This document shows positions 44,701-54,545 of a DNA stretch of 64,000 bases, in pieces (the first letter of the stretch is position 1; every line of letters starts with the position of its first letter). The position numbers and the translations under genes were made by a program. The stretch is from Centrapalus pauciflorus (lineage: Eukaryota; Streptophyta; Magnoliopsida; Asterales; Asteraceae), in assembly GCA_020465985.1 (NCBI GenBank), contig JAANYP010009662.1:1-64000 (forward strand), written 5' to 3'. The notes below the pieces were generated by a model. That model made no database searches, was not told the origin of the DNA, and was given only the letters and a program-made list of their open reading frames with translations.

Positions 44701-45025
44701 TGGTTATTTTGACTGGGACACAGTCTATGGTGGTGGTGAAGTGTGGTTTGGCATCGGCGACAAATTGTAACCGATTCCAGAATTGTTGTAGGTAGATTTG
44801 GGGAACAAAGATAGCTGTGGAAAGGGAGTAGTAGATTGGGTGGTTTGTAAGGATGTCAAAGGCTAGAGTTTCGATTTCGCGGGTAAGAATGGACACATCA
44901 AGCTGCCAATTATGTGGCATGAACTCAACGAATTCGGCTTGGGGAAGAATGAATTCTTCGGGTAACTGGGCGTTGTTGTTGGGAATGGGGGGATGGGGTA
45001 TGGTAAGTGCAACTGCGGGTTCCAT
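41795..45025 (-). pseudogene. Element D additional ORF (Sirevirus aORF)
   Basis: The main block is 45025-43034 (663 residues), starting MEPAVALTIPHPPIPNNN. Further blocks at 43058-42795, 42737-42540 and 42385-41795 are separated by shifts and a stop. The first 250 residues hold NHPIYYSLSTAIFVPQIYLQ, QFWNRLQF, AIRHILHVP, LGYDGPLTKPSDF, LHAHWRILFDVI and CFLQLIIQYAM, matching the aORFs of C and B in order. The middle is Ser/Pro/Glu/His-rich, then comes a possible coiled coil and KRKHDDQDDPDRHEGEKRQ. The last block is basic and contains FRGGTGVIFVNQKGYKRFM. No signal peptide or transmembrane segment was seen. The gene is over 1000 codons long. Function unknown. Confidence 0.78.
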
Positions 45026-45029
45026 GATT

Positions 45030-46016
45030 CTTGTAAAGGTGCATCAAAGTTAGAACAGAAGACTTTAGATGATAAGACATTGATCATAAGTCTGGATAAG
45101 TGTGAAATAGAAACTGCCTGATCCGTTTAAAGCATCGGGTCTTTATTAGTAGAATGAAATTCTACAGAATAAAGTCCAAAGTCAATCGTTAAGAGATCAA
45201 TGTTAGAACAAGCATTTTCACTCAAACACTGATCCTAACTCTAACCAATGGTGCACCGGAATGAAAATCTTTTTGGGTTTTGGATTTATAATGAAAATGC
45301 AAAAATGGAAAAATTAAAAAAAAATATGCTAAGCACTGGATTTCGGATGGACCGAATTCGGATGAACAGTACCACCGAATTCGGATCCAGCTGAAATCCG
45401 GATGATGAATGATAATGGCATGTGATGGTCCGAATTCGGATGATGTGGTGAATTCGGATGGGGAACGAAATGGAGTAGATGCATGCAATGAGAAGGAATG
45501 GACCGAATTCGGATGGAATCCATAATTCGGATGGGGACCGAATTCGGATCTCATCCGACTTCGGATGAACAGTGTATGATGAAATATAACTTAGAAAAAT
45601 AATGAACAATTTGAACATACTTTTGAATAACCGAATTCGGATGCACAGTGGTCCGAGTTCGGATGCACAGTGTCCGAATTCGGATGCACAGTTTGTAAAA
45701 TTTATGAAATTTTTCTAAGGGACACATCCGAATTCGAGGCTTGGTCCGAATTCGGATGGTCCGAAGTGCATCAGTTCATTAAAGTTGTTCATGCAGCATG
45801 CAACATGAACAGTGGTGATTGTGACAAAAATGTATGAAAATGAAGATCCTAGTCTAAAAACATGTAAGGAACAAATTATTTAACTACAATTTACTAAAAT
45901 AAGCATATTAAATAACCTAAAAATAGCAAAAACCGAAATGAATAACTAAGAAAAATTTGAAAATCAAATGGACAATATAAGAAGTTAAATGCTAAAATAA
46001 AGGTAGAAAGTATTAC
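45030..46016 (-). other. Possible leader intron of the D aORF
   Basis: Donor CACTCTCAG|GTAATA at 46016 follows a CT-rich leader. The acceptor-like GCACCTTTACAAG ends at 45030, four bases before the aORF ATG. The arrangement parallels element C. Predicted only. It encloses the palindrome array at 45345-45765. Confidence 0.4.
45345..45765. repeat. Palindromic CCGAATTCGGATG array in D spacer
   Basis: About fourteen copies or variants of (T)CCGAATTCGGATG lie in 420 bp, several followed by AACAGTG or CACAGTG. Clear copies are near 45362, 45385, 45429, 45504, 45538, 45632, 45675 and 45748. Spacing is irregular. The core word is the one found in gypsy LTRs A, F and G, although D is a copia element. 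Confidence 0.88.
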
Positions 46017-46197
46017 CTGAGAGTGCCGAAGTCAAGAAATGCAAGAAAAACGAAAGAAAATAAAGATCTGAAAAGCTTGAACCGATGACAATATTGGTGA
46101 GAGGCGGTGGTGTGTTCGTCGGTAAGGAGAGAAGGAGAAGAGAGTTTTCAAAACTTAAGGAAAAAGGAAGATAGAAGAGTTGACCGTTGACCCGCCC

Positions 46198-46205
46198 TAT
46201 TTAAA
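46198..46205 (-). promoter_or_regulatory. TATA-like box before the D aORF
   Basis: The minus strand reads CTCCCTTTAAATAGGGCGGG, followed by TCAACGGTCAACTCTTC and a CT-rich tract. It is about 1.2 kb before the aORF ATG, with the donor-like site about 180 bp downstream. Weaker match than in B and C. Confidence 0.35.
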
Positions 46206-46957
46206 GGGAGCGGGTCGGGCCAAAGAGGATCCACGCCCAAATCTGTTCATGGGCCGCCGGATATGAGACAACAAAACAACAAAAAAATAGTTTTAGGTTT
46301 TCAACAAACATTTTAAACAATAAAAAAATTTGGCCCAAATAAAACACATATTTTTGTATTTTCCTTTGAAACAAAAAGAAGGCAAATGTAAAATAAAATA
46401 TTTTTGAGATTTTCTTTTAGCAACTAAGTTAATACAAAATAAAATGAAAGAAAGTAAAAATTAAATGTTTTTTTGTTTTTGGTTTTTTTGACAAAATTTT
46501 GACAAATAAAGTAAAATATTTTTGTGATTTTCTGACCTATTAAATTAAACTTTAATATCTATAAATTAACCAACCTAAAATTTTAAAAAAAATTGTAACT
46601 AAGAGAAATAATAAAAAATAAAAAAAACAAAAACTTATAAAAATTAACATCCTAACTATACTCCCCCTCAAATAAACACCTATTCGCTTCTTTTTCTTTT
46701 TCAGATTAAATCCTTGAACCTATTTAGCCTTAAAGATACAGACAAACCTGGGTTACATTTGCGTCCCACTCAGTGATGAACAATTCACACAGCTATTTGT
46801 TAGGATCATTAATTATTAAAGATGTACATAAATAAGGAAATATTGAGTTTTAATTTTGTGACATAATCCTTAAATTTAAATAACAGATATTTTCTAAAAT
46901 AAAGGAATTTCAAACATGATAGTTTGAAATAGAATTATTTAAGACAATATCTGATAT
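46206..46957. other. AT-rich spacer of element D
   Basis: About 750 bp between the RNase H stop and the TATA-like box. It is rich in AAAATAAA/TTTTTG runs with no readable ORF. A second purine-rich run on the minus strand, TTTGAGGGGGAGTATAG near 46670, resembles a polypurine tract. Confidence 0.4.
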
Positions 46958-47759
46958 TTAATTGGAAGGTGGATTCAACCTGCCGATATGGGATACTAAA
47001 AACTGAAAACGAGGTTCATCTAAAGCTTTAGTAAAGATATCCACAAGTTGATTTTCCGTGCCAACAAAATACAACTCAATTGTTCCTTTTTCTACATGAT
47101 CATTAATAAAATGATACCTGATATCTATGTGTTTTGTTCGAGAGTGCTGCACGGGATTGCAAGAGATGGCAATTGCACTTCGAGAATCATAGTAAATTGG
47201 GATATTGGTGAGTGAGAATCCATAATCGCGTAATTGTGTTCTCATCCATAGCACTTGAGAGCAACAGCTTTGCAACTGCTACATACTCAGCTTCAGCTGT
47301 GGATGTTGAAACAGAATTCTGCTTTTTGGAGGACCAACTCACCGGTCTGTCTCCCAAGAACTGTATTCCTCTCGACGTGTTTTTCCTGTCAACTCTACAA
47401 CCTGCAAAATCAGCATTTGAAAAGGAAGTAAGATCAAAATCGGTTCCCTTTGGATACCAGAGACCAAGATCGGGTGTACCCTTAAGATAACGAAAAATAC
47501 ATTTTACCGCAGTTAGGTTTGATTCTTTCGGGTCGGCCTGAAAGCGAGCACAAAGACATGTTGAAAACATTATATCAGGCCTACTAGCAGTCAGATATAG
47601 TAAGGATCCTATCATCCCTCTGTAAGTTGTATTATCGACACTTTTCCCAGAAAGATCGGTGTCTAACTTACAGTTGGAGGCCATGGGAGTTGCAATACTC
47701 ATGCAAGAGTCTAACTTATACTTCTTTAAAATATCAAGAGTATATTTTGACTGGTTCAC
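46958..47759 (-). pseudogene. Element D RNase H
   Basis: Two overlapping frames, 47759-47187 and 47275-46958. The first has YRGMIGSLLYLTASRPDIMF, SNADFAGCRVDRKNTSRG and STSTAEAEYVAVAK. The second has IPIYYDSRSAIAISCNPVQH, HIDIRYHFINDHVEKGTIEL and DIFTKALDEPRFQFLVSHIG. A frameshift near 47270 separates them. The match to C's RNase H is close. Confidence 0.9.
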
Positions 47760-49213
47760 AAAAATCCCATTTTCAAGTTGTTTGACTTGTAATCCGAGGA
47801 AAAATTTATTTCCCCCATCATACTCATCTCGAACCTGGACTCCATTAGGGCTGAAAAATCCTCACAAAAATTACTGTCAGTAGATCCAAATATAATGTCG
47901 TCGACATATATTTGCACAAGCATTATGGGTGGGCCTTCCTTTTTTCGTGAACAGATTGTGTCCACCACACCTTTGCTGAAACCGGCAGAGATAAGAAAAT
48001 TAGAGAGACTATCATACCATGCGCGAGGTGCTTGTTTTAAACCATAGAGGGCCTTGTCTAGCACATAAACATGGTCAGGTTTATGTGCGTCAAAAAATCC
48101 TTGTGGTTGTTCAACGTACACCTCTTCGTTAAGTTCACCGTTAAGAAAGGCTGTCTTGACGTCCATCTGGTACACTTTGAAGTCCTTGTATGCCGCGTAC
48201 GCCAAGAAGATTCTGATAGCTTCTATCCGTGCAACTGGAGCGAGGGTCTCGTCATAATCTATCCCTTCTTGTTGTCGGTAGCCTTTGGCAACAAGTCTCG
48301 CTTTGTTTCTTATCACAATGCCGTTTTCATCTCGTTTGTTCTTATAGATCCACTTTGTTCCGATTAGTGTTCGGTGTTTTGGCTTGGGAACTAACCGCCA
48401 TTTTCTGAGCTGTTTAAACTGGTTGAGCTCTTCTTGCATTGCAACTATCCAGATGGGGTCTTTTAGGGATTCATCCACACGAGCTGGCTCTATCATACTA
48501 AGGAATGATGCGAAGAGACATTCATTTGCAGACGCCCTACGTGTTTGGACACCAGTTGAAACATCACCAATGATTTGATCGGTTGGGTGACTTCGGGTCC
48601 ATTTAGTCTCGTGTGGAAGAGGTGCTCGGGATGGAATCTCAGTGGTTAGAGTGGGGATGGATGAAGACTCAGGGTCAATGGTTTCAAATGAGGGTACCAC
48701 TGGTTCCGGTTCGAGTTTCGAGTGTTCAGATGAAGGAAGGATATTTGGCATTTTATGCGAGGGTATTTCAGGAGTAGATTCAAATGCGGATGTATCAGTG
48801 GAAGATGTTGATGGATGAGGGTACGATGTGGATGAAGATGGAGCGGATAAAATTTGTGGTGCAGTTGAATTGTTGGATGGATTACCTACATTATTTGCAA
48901 CATTAGACACATTAGCGTTGGGACCGAAAAATTCTAGATAAAAAGGATTAAATAAATTAACTAAATCGGAAGATGAAAAAGAAGTAGAGTGAGTAGAAGA
49001 GTCTCCAGGCATTTGTGTAATGCGAGGTCCTGTATGATCAACTTCGGGTGCCAGTTCAGCCAACTCATCAAATGTGACATGCACACTTTCATTGACTGTC
49101 CTGGTTCGGGTATTGAATGCACGATAAGCCTTCGAGTTGGATGAGTATCCAATGAATATCGCTTCATCCGCTTTTTTGTTGAATTTCTCGAGGTTGTCTT
49201 TATCATTCAGCAC
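47756..49213 (-). pseudogene. Element D connector and reverse transcriptase
   Basis: 485 residues. DEAIFIGYSSNSKAYRAFNT is the end of the integrase region. A Ser/Pro/Thr-rich connector of about 170 residues follows. RT begins DPIWIVAMQEELNQFKQLRK, with KVYQMDVKTAFLNGELNEEV, DKALYGLKQAPRAWYDSLSN and the active site QIYVDDIIFGSTD. A shift near 47760 moves the frame into RNase H. The RT is long enough to be complete. Confidence 0.93.
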
Positions 49214-49240
49214 ATAGCACCTGCAACCAAATACACGTAA

Positions 49241-49580
49241 CTACTTGATAAAAGGTACTTTATTCGGGAAGAGTTGATAAGGAGTTTTACTGAAGCGTTT
49301 ATGGATTATGGAGCGATTCTGTGTATAGCAAGCTGTTGATACGGCTTCGGCCCACAAGAATGGAGGTAGCTTTGAGTAGGTTGGCATTGTACGAGCGGCT
49401 TCCACAAGGGTACGGTTACGCCTTTCCACGACTCCATTTTGTTGAGGTGTTCTAGCAGCAGAATATTGATGCTGAATACCTTTGGATCGAAGGAAGCCCT
49501 CAACTACCGAATTCTTGAACTCCGTGCCGTTGTCAGATCTGATTGATTGAACGGACACTTGCTGTTGGGTTAGGGTGTCA
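49241..49580 (-). pseudogene. Element D integrase core end (part of an in-frame chimera)
   Basis: This is the second half of the 237-residue frame 49954-49241: SVQSIRSDNGTEFKNSVVEG, TPQQNGVVERRNRTLVEAAR, LPPFLWAEAVSTACYTQNRS and KRFSKTPYQLFPNK. The second Asp and the Glu of the catalytic triad are present. Zinc finger and first Asp are missing, because upstream sequence is an RT fragment from another copy. It is followed by a stop and then by D's connector, in normal copia order. Confidence 0.88.
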
Positions 49581-50056
49581 CATAAGATGTCATTACCTTT
49601 ATGTCGTATGAACAAGGTTGTGTCGACCGTACCTTTGAAGAAACCGGAATCGAGTAGGAATTCAGTTAACCTGTCGTACCATGCCCGAGGTGCTTGTTTC
49701 AAACCATATAGAGCTTTGTCGAGAGCATAGACATATGATGGTCTAGACTCATCGACAAAACCTTCAGGTTGAGAAACATACACCTCCTCCTTTAGAATTC
49801 CATTGAGAAACGCCGTCTTCACGTCCATCTGAAAGACAGTGAAGTCTTTGTGTGTCGCGTACGCCAGGAAGATGCGAATTGCTTCAAGTCTGGCTACTGG
49901 AGCGAACGTCTCATCGTAGTTGATTCCTTCTTGTTGTCTATAACCTTTCGCCACAAGTCTGGCTTTGTTGCGGACAACAATCCCGCTCTCGTCTCGTTTG
50001 TTCTTGAAGATCCACTTTGTGCTAATGATGGACCGATCCTTTGGTCGTGGGACTAA
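49581..50056 (-). pseudogene. Element E reverse transcriptase, N-terminal part
   Basis: Readable as MAKGYRQQEGINYDETFAPV, TVFQMDVKTAFLNGILKEEV, DKALYGLKQAPRAWYDRLTE and VDTTLFIRHKGNDIL, where it passes without a stop into integrase sequence at about 49580. The YVDD active site is therefore missing. Sequence differs clearly from D's RT at 47756-49213, so it is another family member and not a simple duplicate. Confidence 0.88.
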
Positions 50057-50059
50057 CCT

Positions 50060-51010
50060 CTAGACATGTAAACATTCAAACTGATGGATCTCATCATGCA
50101 TAGCGTTCACCCAATATGGATCTTGTAAATCTTCGGTGATGGTTGTGGGTTCGACCTTGCTCAGGAATGCAGCAAACAGATATTTTGCGTTGGTAGCTCT
50201 TTTGGTTCGAACTGGAGCGGACTTATCTCCAATGATTTGAGATTCGGGGTGGGATAAGGTCCATTTGTGTGGAAGAGGTACGAGGTTGTCTGCGGATTGG
50301 GGTAAATCAGACGGGGTTGAATCGGTTTGAGGAGCATCAACCGGTGTAGAAGGTTCCGGGGCTATATCTGGGTTTAGGTTAGGAATAGAAGAACCGGTTG
50401 GGGATTTGGGAGATTTAGGTGTGGTCTCAGTAGGTATAGGCTCAGATATGTCAAGGGCTTGTGAGCTTGTACTGACTTCATTGGTATCTGCATCAGATTT
50501 AGTTAGAGAGTTAGTACTAGACGTAGAATTAGGATATAAAATTTCAAATAAAGAGTCTAGGTCTAGATCGTCTTCTCCGATTTTCAAGGCAGAGGGGGAT
50601 GCAGATGATGTCTGAATTGGTTCAGACTGTTGATGAGGAGCCGATTCTGAACAGATATGTTCAGAAACGTTCTCTGACTCGGCTAAATCATCGAATGTGA
50701 TGTTCACACTCTCATTAAGGGTCCTAGTACGTTTGTTGTACACCTGGTAGGAGGCTGAGTTCTTTGAGTATCCGATGAATACTGCTTCGTCTCCTTTTGC
50801 GTCGAACTTACTGAGATCATCTTTGTCATTTAGAATGAAACACCTACAACCAAAAACACGAAAATGTTTGACATTAGGTGCACGTTTATTAATAATCTCA
50901 TAGGGTGTTTTGCCAAACCGTTTGTTGATGATTGAGCGATTTTGAGTGTAGCACGCAGTGTCCACAGCTTCGGCCCAGAAGTGTAGAGGCAGCTTCGAGT
51001 ATGTGATCAT
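50060..51010 (-). pseudogene. Element E integrase C-terminal part and connector
   Basis: 316 residues: LPLHFWAEAVDTACYTQNRS, NVKHFRVFGCRCFILNDKDD, GDEAVFIGYSKNSASYQVYN and NESVNITFDDLAESENV. Then comes an acidic Ser/Thr/Pro connector of about 150 residues and the RT entry (VNAMHDEIHQFECLHV). A TAG at 50060 interrupts RT. Confidence 0.9.
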
Positions 51011-51365
51011 GGAGCGGGCTGCTTCAACCAGAGTTCGATTCCGTCGTTCTAGAACTCCGTTTTGTTAAGGAGTACTGGCAGCGGAATATTGGTTGGTTAT
51101 ACCAACGGAATCTAGGAATGTGGTTAACTCCTTGATTTTGAACTCAGTTCCGTTGCCCGTACGGATGGTTTGGCCTTGAAGTTAGAGGTTGACTTGGGTC
51201 TGCTTCAGAAACGAGAGGATCAATTCTGGCGTCTCATCCTTCGTGTGTAGGATTTTTACCCAAGTGTAGCATGAGAAATCGTCGACCAACACCAATATAT
51301 ACTTCTTGGCATTGATGCTCTGAATGCGCATTGAACCACACAAATCCATGTGGATAAGCTCCAGA
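51011..51365 (-). pseudogene. Element E integrase core, cut by LTR F
   Basis: The minus strand has LELIHMDLCGSMRIQSINA and LVLVDDFSCYTWVKI (first Asp). Then TIRTGNGTEFKIKE, where the second catalytic Asp reads Gly (codon at 51155-51157). After a TAA comes QNGVLERRNRTLVE with the Glu. Upstream sequence stops abruptly at 51365, where the LTR of F begins. Confidence 0.85.
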
Positions 51366-52077
51366 TGTAACAACCTAGCCTTTAACCAAACTTGTAATTT
51401 CTGATATTGAGTTAATAATGTAATTTAATTACATTATATGTATTGTAATTTAATTAAGTAATGAAATTTTTTTATTAAGTTAAAATTATATGTTAGTAAT
51501 GATTAAAGAAAGATGGAATCTTTATTTAAATAAATTATATGTGGAGGACTAAAAGTGTCAAAACTCTAAAGTTATGGAATAAAAGACCCAAGTCTTTTAT
51601 TTTCTTCATTTTATCACTTACAAATCTTCAATCTCTCTCTCTCTCTCTACAAATCTGCTGGAAATCGAAAGATTGGAAGAAAATTCGTTAATTAACTGAT
51701 TATTATCAAGAATCAGAGGAAATTTAGGTAAGAAAATAATTTCCTAGCTTTAGTTTTTATTTTTGAGAATTAAAATGCATAAATTCGGATTTTTAAATCT
51801 AAATAAGTGATGTTGCATGTTTGTTATATTGGTTGGAAATCATATATTGAAGCCTTTAGAAGTTACAGAATCATAAATCGTTGGTTAAAACGTCCAAAAA
51901 GGTAATAAATCTGAGTTTTCATAAAGTTTTCTGTTCTTGAGTTTTTCACCATATTTTGGTTGAATCTGGATGATTTAATATGTTTATGATGGGGAAAATA
52001 GTGTAGAAACACCCCAATAATGTTAATATAACCTTATTTTGAGTTGCATGTTAATAAAAATAAGTTTGACAAATTTT

Positions 52078-53900
52078 GACTAAATTACACAAATGGTCCC
52101 TGTGGTTTATATAGAATTACGGTTTTAGTCCCTGAAAGAATTTTATTACACCAGAAGTCCCTAAAATCAAAAGGTTGTAACATTTTGGTCCCTGAAACTA
52201 ACGACCGTTAACTTCAGCCGTTAGTTTCAGGGGCATTTTTGTCTATTTGACTTTCAACGACTATTTATGTAATTTTCAAACTTTCAGGGACCATTTATGA
52301 AATTTTCATACTTTTCATATATATATTAATCATTTCTTACTTTTTTATAATTTATTTATCCAAATATAACATTTTATTTTTTATTCCTTTTGTTTTAATC
52401 ATTAATTTTTATTTGTACGTTTATTGTTATTATTAAAAATAAAAACTAGTTGTACGTTTATTTTTATTTCTTTTTATTCCTTTTGTTTTAATCATTAATT
52501 ATTTGTACGTTTATTGATATAACTGGTTCATTTTTTTCAATTATTTTTTTCATTTAAGAAAATTAAAAATAAAAACTAGTTGTAGCTTTTTTCGTTCGGA
52601 AAATTTAAAATCGAAATGATTTATTTCTTTTCTCCATTCAAAAAAATTCAAAATAACAAAACGTGTTGAAGCTTTTTTCGTTTGGAAAAGAATATAATCA
52701 AAATGCTTCGTAGTTTTTTCATTGCAAATACTACATAAAAATTTTTAATTCTAAATGGTTTGAAAAAAGCAAGAATTGGAATTGTTCATTGCTTTTTAGT
52801 CAAATAAATTAAATTCCAAATGGTTTGTTGTTTTTATTAAAAAATTTGAAATTGTATTGATTTTTTTATCTACGTTTAATTAAAAATCAATGGTTCTTCT
52901 GTATGAAAAAAATAAAAAATCATAATGGTTTACCCTTTTTTGATCAAAAAAAATTAAAATCAAAATGGTTCATTTTTTTTGATAAAAAAAAATTAATACA
53001 AGATGGTTATCGTTGTTTAAAAAAATCAAAAATTATAATGGCTCATCATTTTTTGATCAAAAAAATTATCGAAATGGTTCATCGTTTATTTGATCCAATA
53101 TTGGAGTGGTTCGTAAATTTTTTTATCGTTGTTTAATCAAAAAACGATGAACCATTTCGATTTTAATTTTTTTGATTAAAAAACGATGAACCATTATGAT
53201 TTTTGATTTTTTTAAACAACGATAACCATCTAGATTTTAATGACGAACCATTTTGATTTTAGTTTTTTTGATCAAAAAACGGTAAACCGTTATGATTTTT
53301 TATTTTTTCAAACAAAAGAATAATTCTGATTTTTAATTAAACGTAGATAAAAAAATCAATAAAATTTCAATTTTTTCAATAAAAACAACAAACCATTTGG
53401 GATATAATTTATTTGACTAAAAAGCAATGAACCATTTCAATTCTAGATTTTTTCAAACCATTTAGAATTAAATTTTTTTATTAAGTATTTGCATTGAAAA
53501 AACTACGAAGCATTTTGATTATATTCTTTTTCCAAACGAAAAAAAACTTCGACACGTTATTTTGAATTTTTTGAATGGAGAAAAGAAATAAATCATTTTG
53601 ATTTTAGATTTTCCGAGCAAAAAAACTACAACTAGTTTTTATTTTTATTTTTCTTAAATGAAAAAAACAATTGAGAAATATTTGGATTCTCAATAAATAA
53701 TTGAAAAAGAAAATGAACCAGGTATATCATATAATAATCTTAAATAAATAATTATTGTAATGTATAAAACAAAAATAACATTAATAATAACAATAAACAT
53801 ACAAATGAAAATTAATGATTAAAACAAAAGGAATAAAAACTAAAATGTTATATTTGGAGAATTAAATTATAAAGACCAAAGAAATGATAAATATATATAA

Positions 53901-53986
<86 letters not shown>

Positions 53987-54221
53987 AGTATGAAAACTTC
54001 ATAAATGGTCCCTGAAAGTTTGAAAAGTACATAAATGGTCCTTGAAAGTTAAAAAGACAAAAATGCCCCTGAAACTAACGGCTCAAGTTAACGGTCGTTA
54101 GTTTCAGAGACCACAATGTTACAACTTTTCGATTTTAGGGACTGCTGGTGTAATAAAATTCCTTCAGGGACTAAAACCGTAATTTCATATAAACCACAAG
54201 GACCATTTATGTAATTTAGTC
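52078..54221. mobile_element. 2.1-kb foldback Mutator-like element
   Basis: Begins GACTAAATTACACAAATGG and ends CCATTTATGTAATTTAGTC. The same text recurs inverted for about 200 bp (GGTTTTAGTCCCTGAA, GCCGTTAGTTTCAGGGGCAT). Degenerate inverted arms then continue to a centre near 53110-53125, so almost the whole element folds back. ACAAATTTT flanks it on both sides (52069-52077, 54222-54230), a 9-bp duplication as made by Mutator-type transposases. It has no credible ORF, so it is non-autonomous. Confidence 0.88.
53903..53982. repeat. (AT)n microsatellite in the foldback element
   Basis: About 80 bp of uninterrupted AT dinucleotides in the right arm. The left arm at the matching place (52318-52330) has only a short ATATATA. 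Confidence 0.95.
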
Positions 54222-54249
54222 ACAAATTTTTGGTAAAAACCCGTATGTG

Positions 54250-54545
54250 TCAACCTGCACATCTGCATGTCGATTCGGCAAGTCCCATGAGGTGACTCGG
54301 CGAGTCTCTATGAACACCAAGAACATCTGGAAAATTTTCTAAGTGATTGGATCCGAATTCGGTTGGGACCTGAATTCGGATGGACCCTAAACTCGGAAGG
54401 GTCAAATCTCGGGTCAAGTTTTTGAGATATTTTTCGGATGTATGCGAATTCGGCCGAGATCCGTATTTCGGATCTCGACTCGTCGAGTCGGATGAGGCGA
54501 CTCGGCGAGTCAGTCCCAGTTGATGCGAAATCCGGATGTATATAG
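54250..54545. repeat. Palindromic array in LTR F
   Basis: Variants of GATCCGAATTCGG and TGAATTCGGATGG occur at 54350-54545. With them are related palindromes GACTCGGCGAGTC (54294-54306, 54499-54511) and CGACTCGTCGAGTCG (54477-54491). The place in the LTR matches the array of A. Confidence 0.82.

Noticed and set aside
41795..45025. Envelope gene reading of the Sirevirus extra ORF
   Set aside because: No signal peptide, transmembrane segment or fusion-peptide-like stretch can be seen in B, C or D. It is better called an additional ORF.
45345..45765. CCGAATTCGG words as EcoRI linker or adaptor contamination
   Set aside because: The words are degenerate, irregularly spaced, embedded in element sequence, and repeated at the same place in both LTRs of G, so they are genomic.
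46660..46680. Second polypurine tract in the D spacer as evidence of another LTR
   Set aside because: The G run is there, but no LTR start (TG with a repeated partner) follows. It is kept only as a remark in the spacer entry.
52903..53136. 77-codon ORF in the foldback element
   Set aside because: Lys/Phe/Ile-rich translation of an AT-rich inverted-repeat arm near the centre. No conserved motif.
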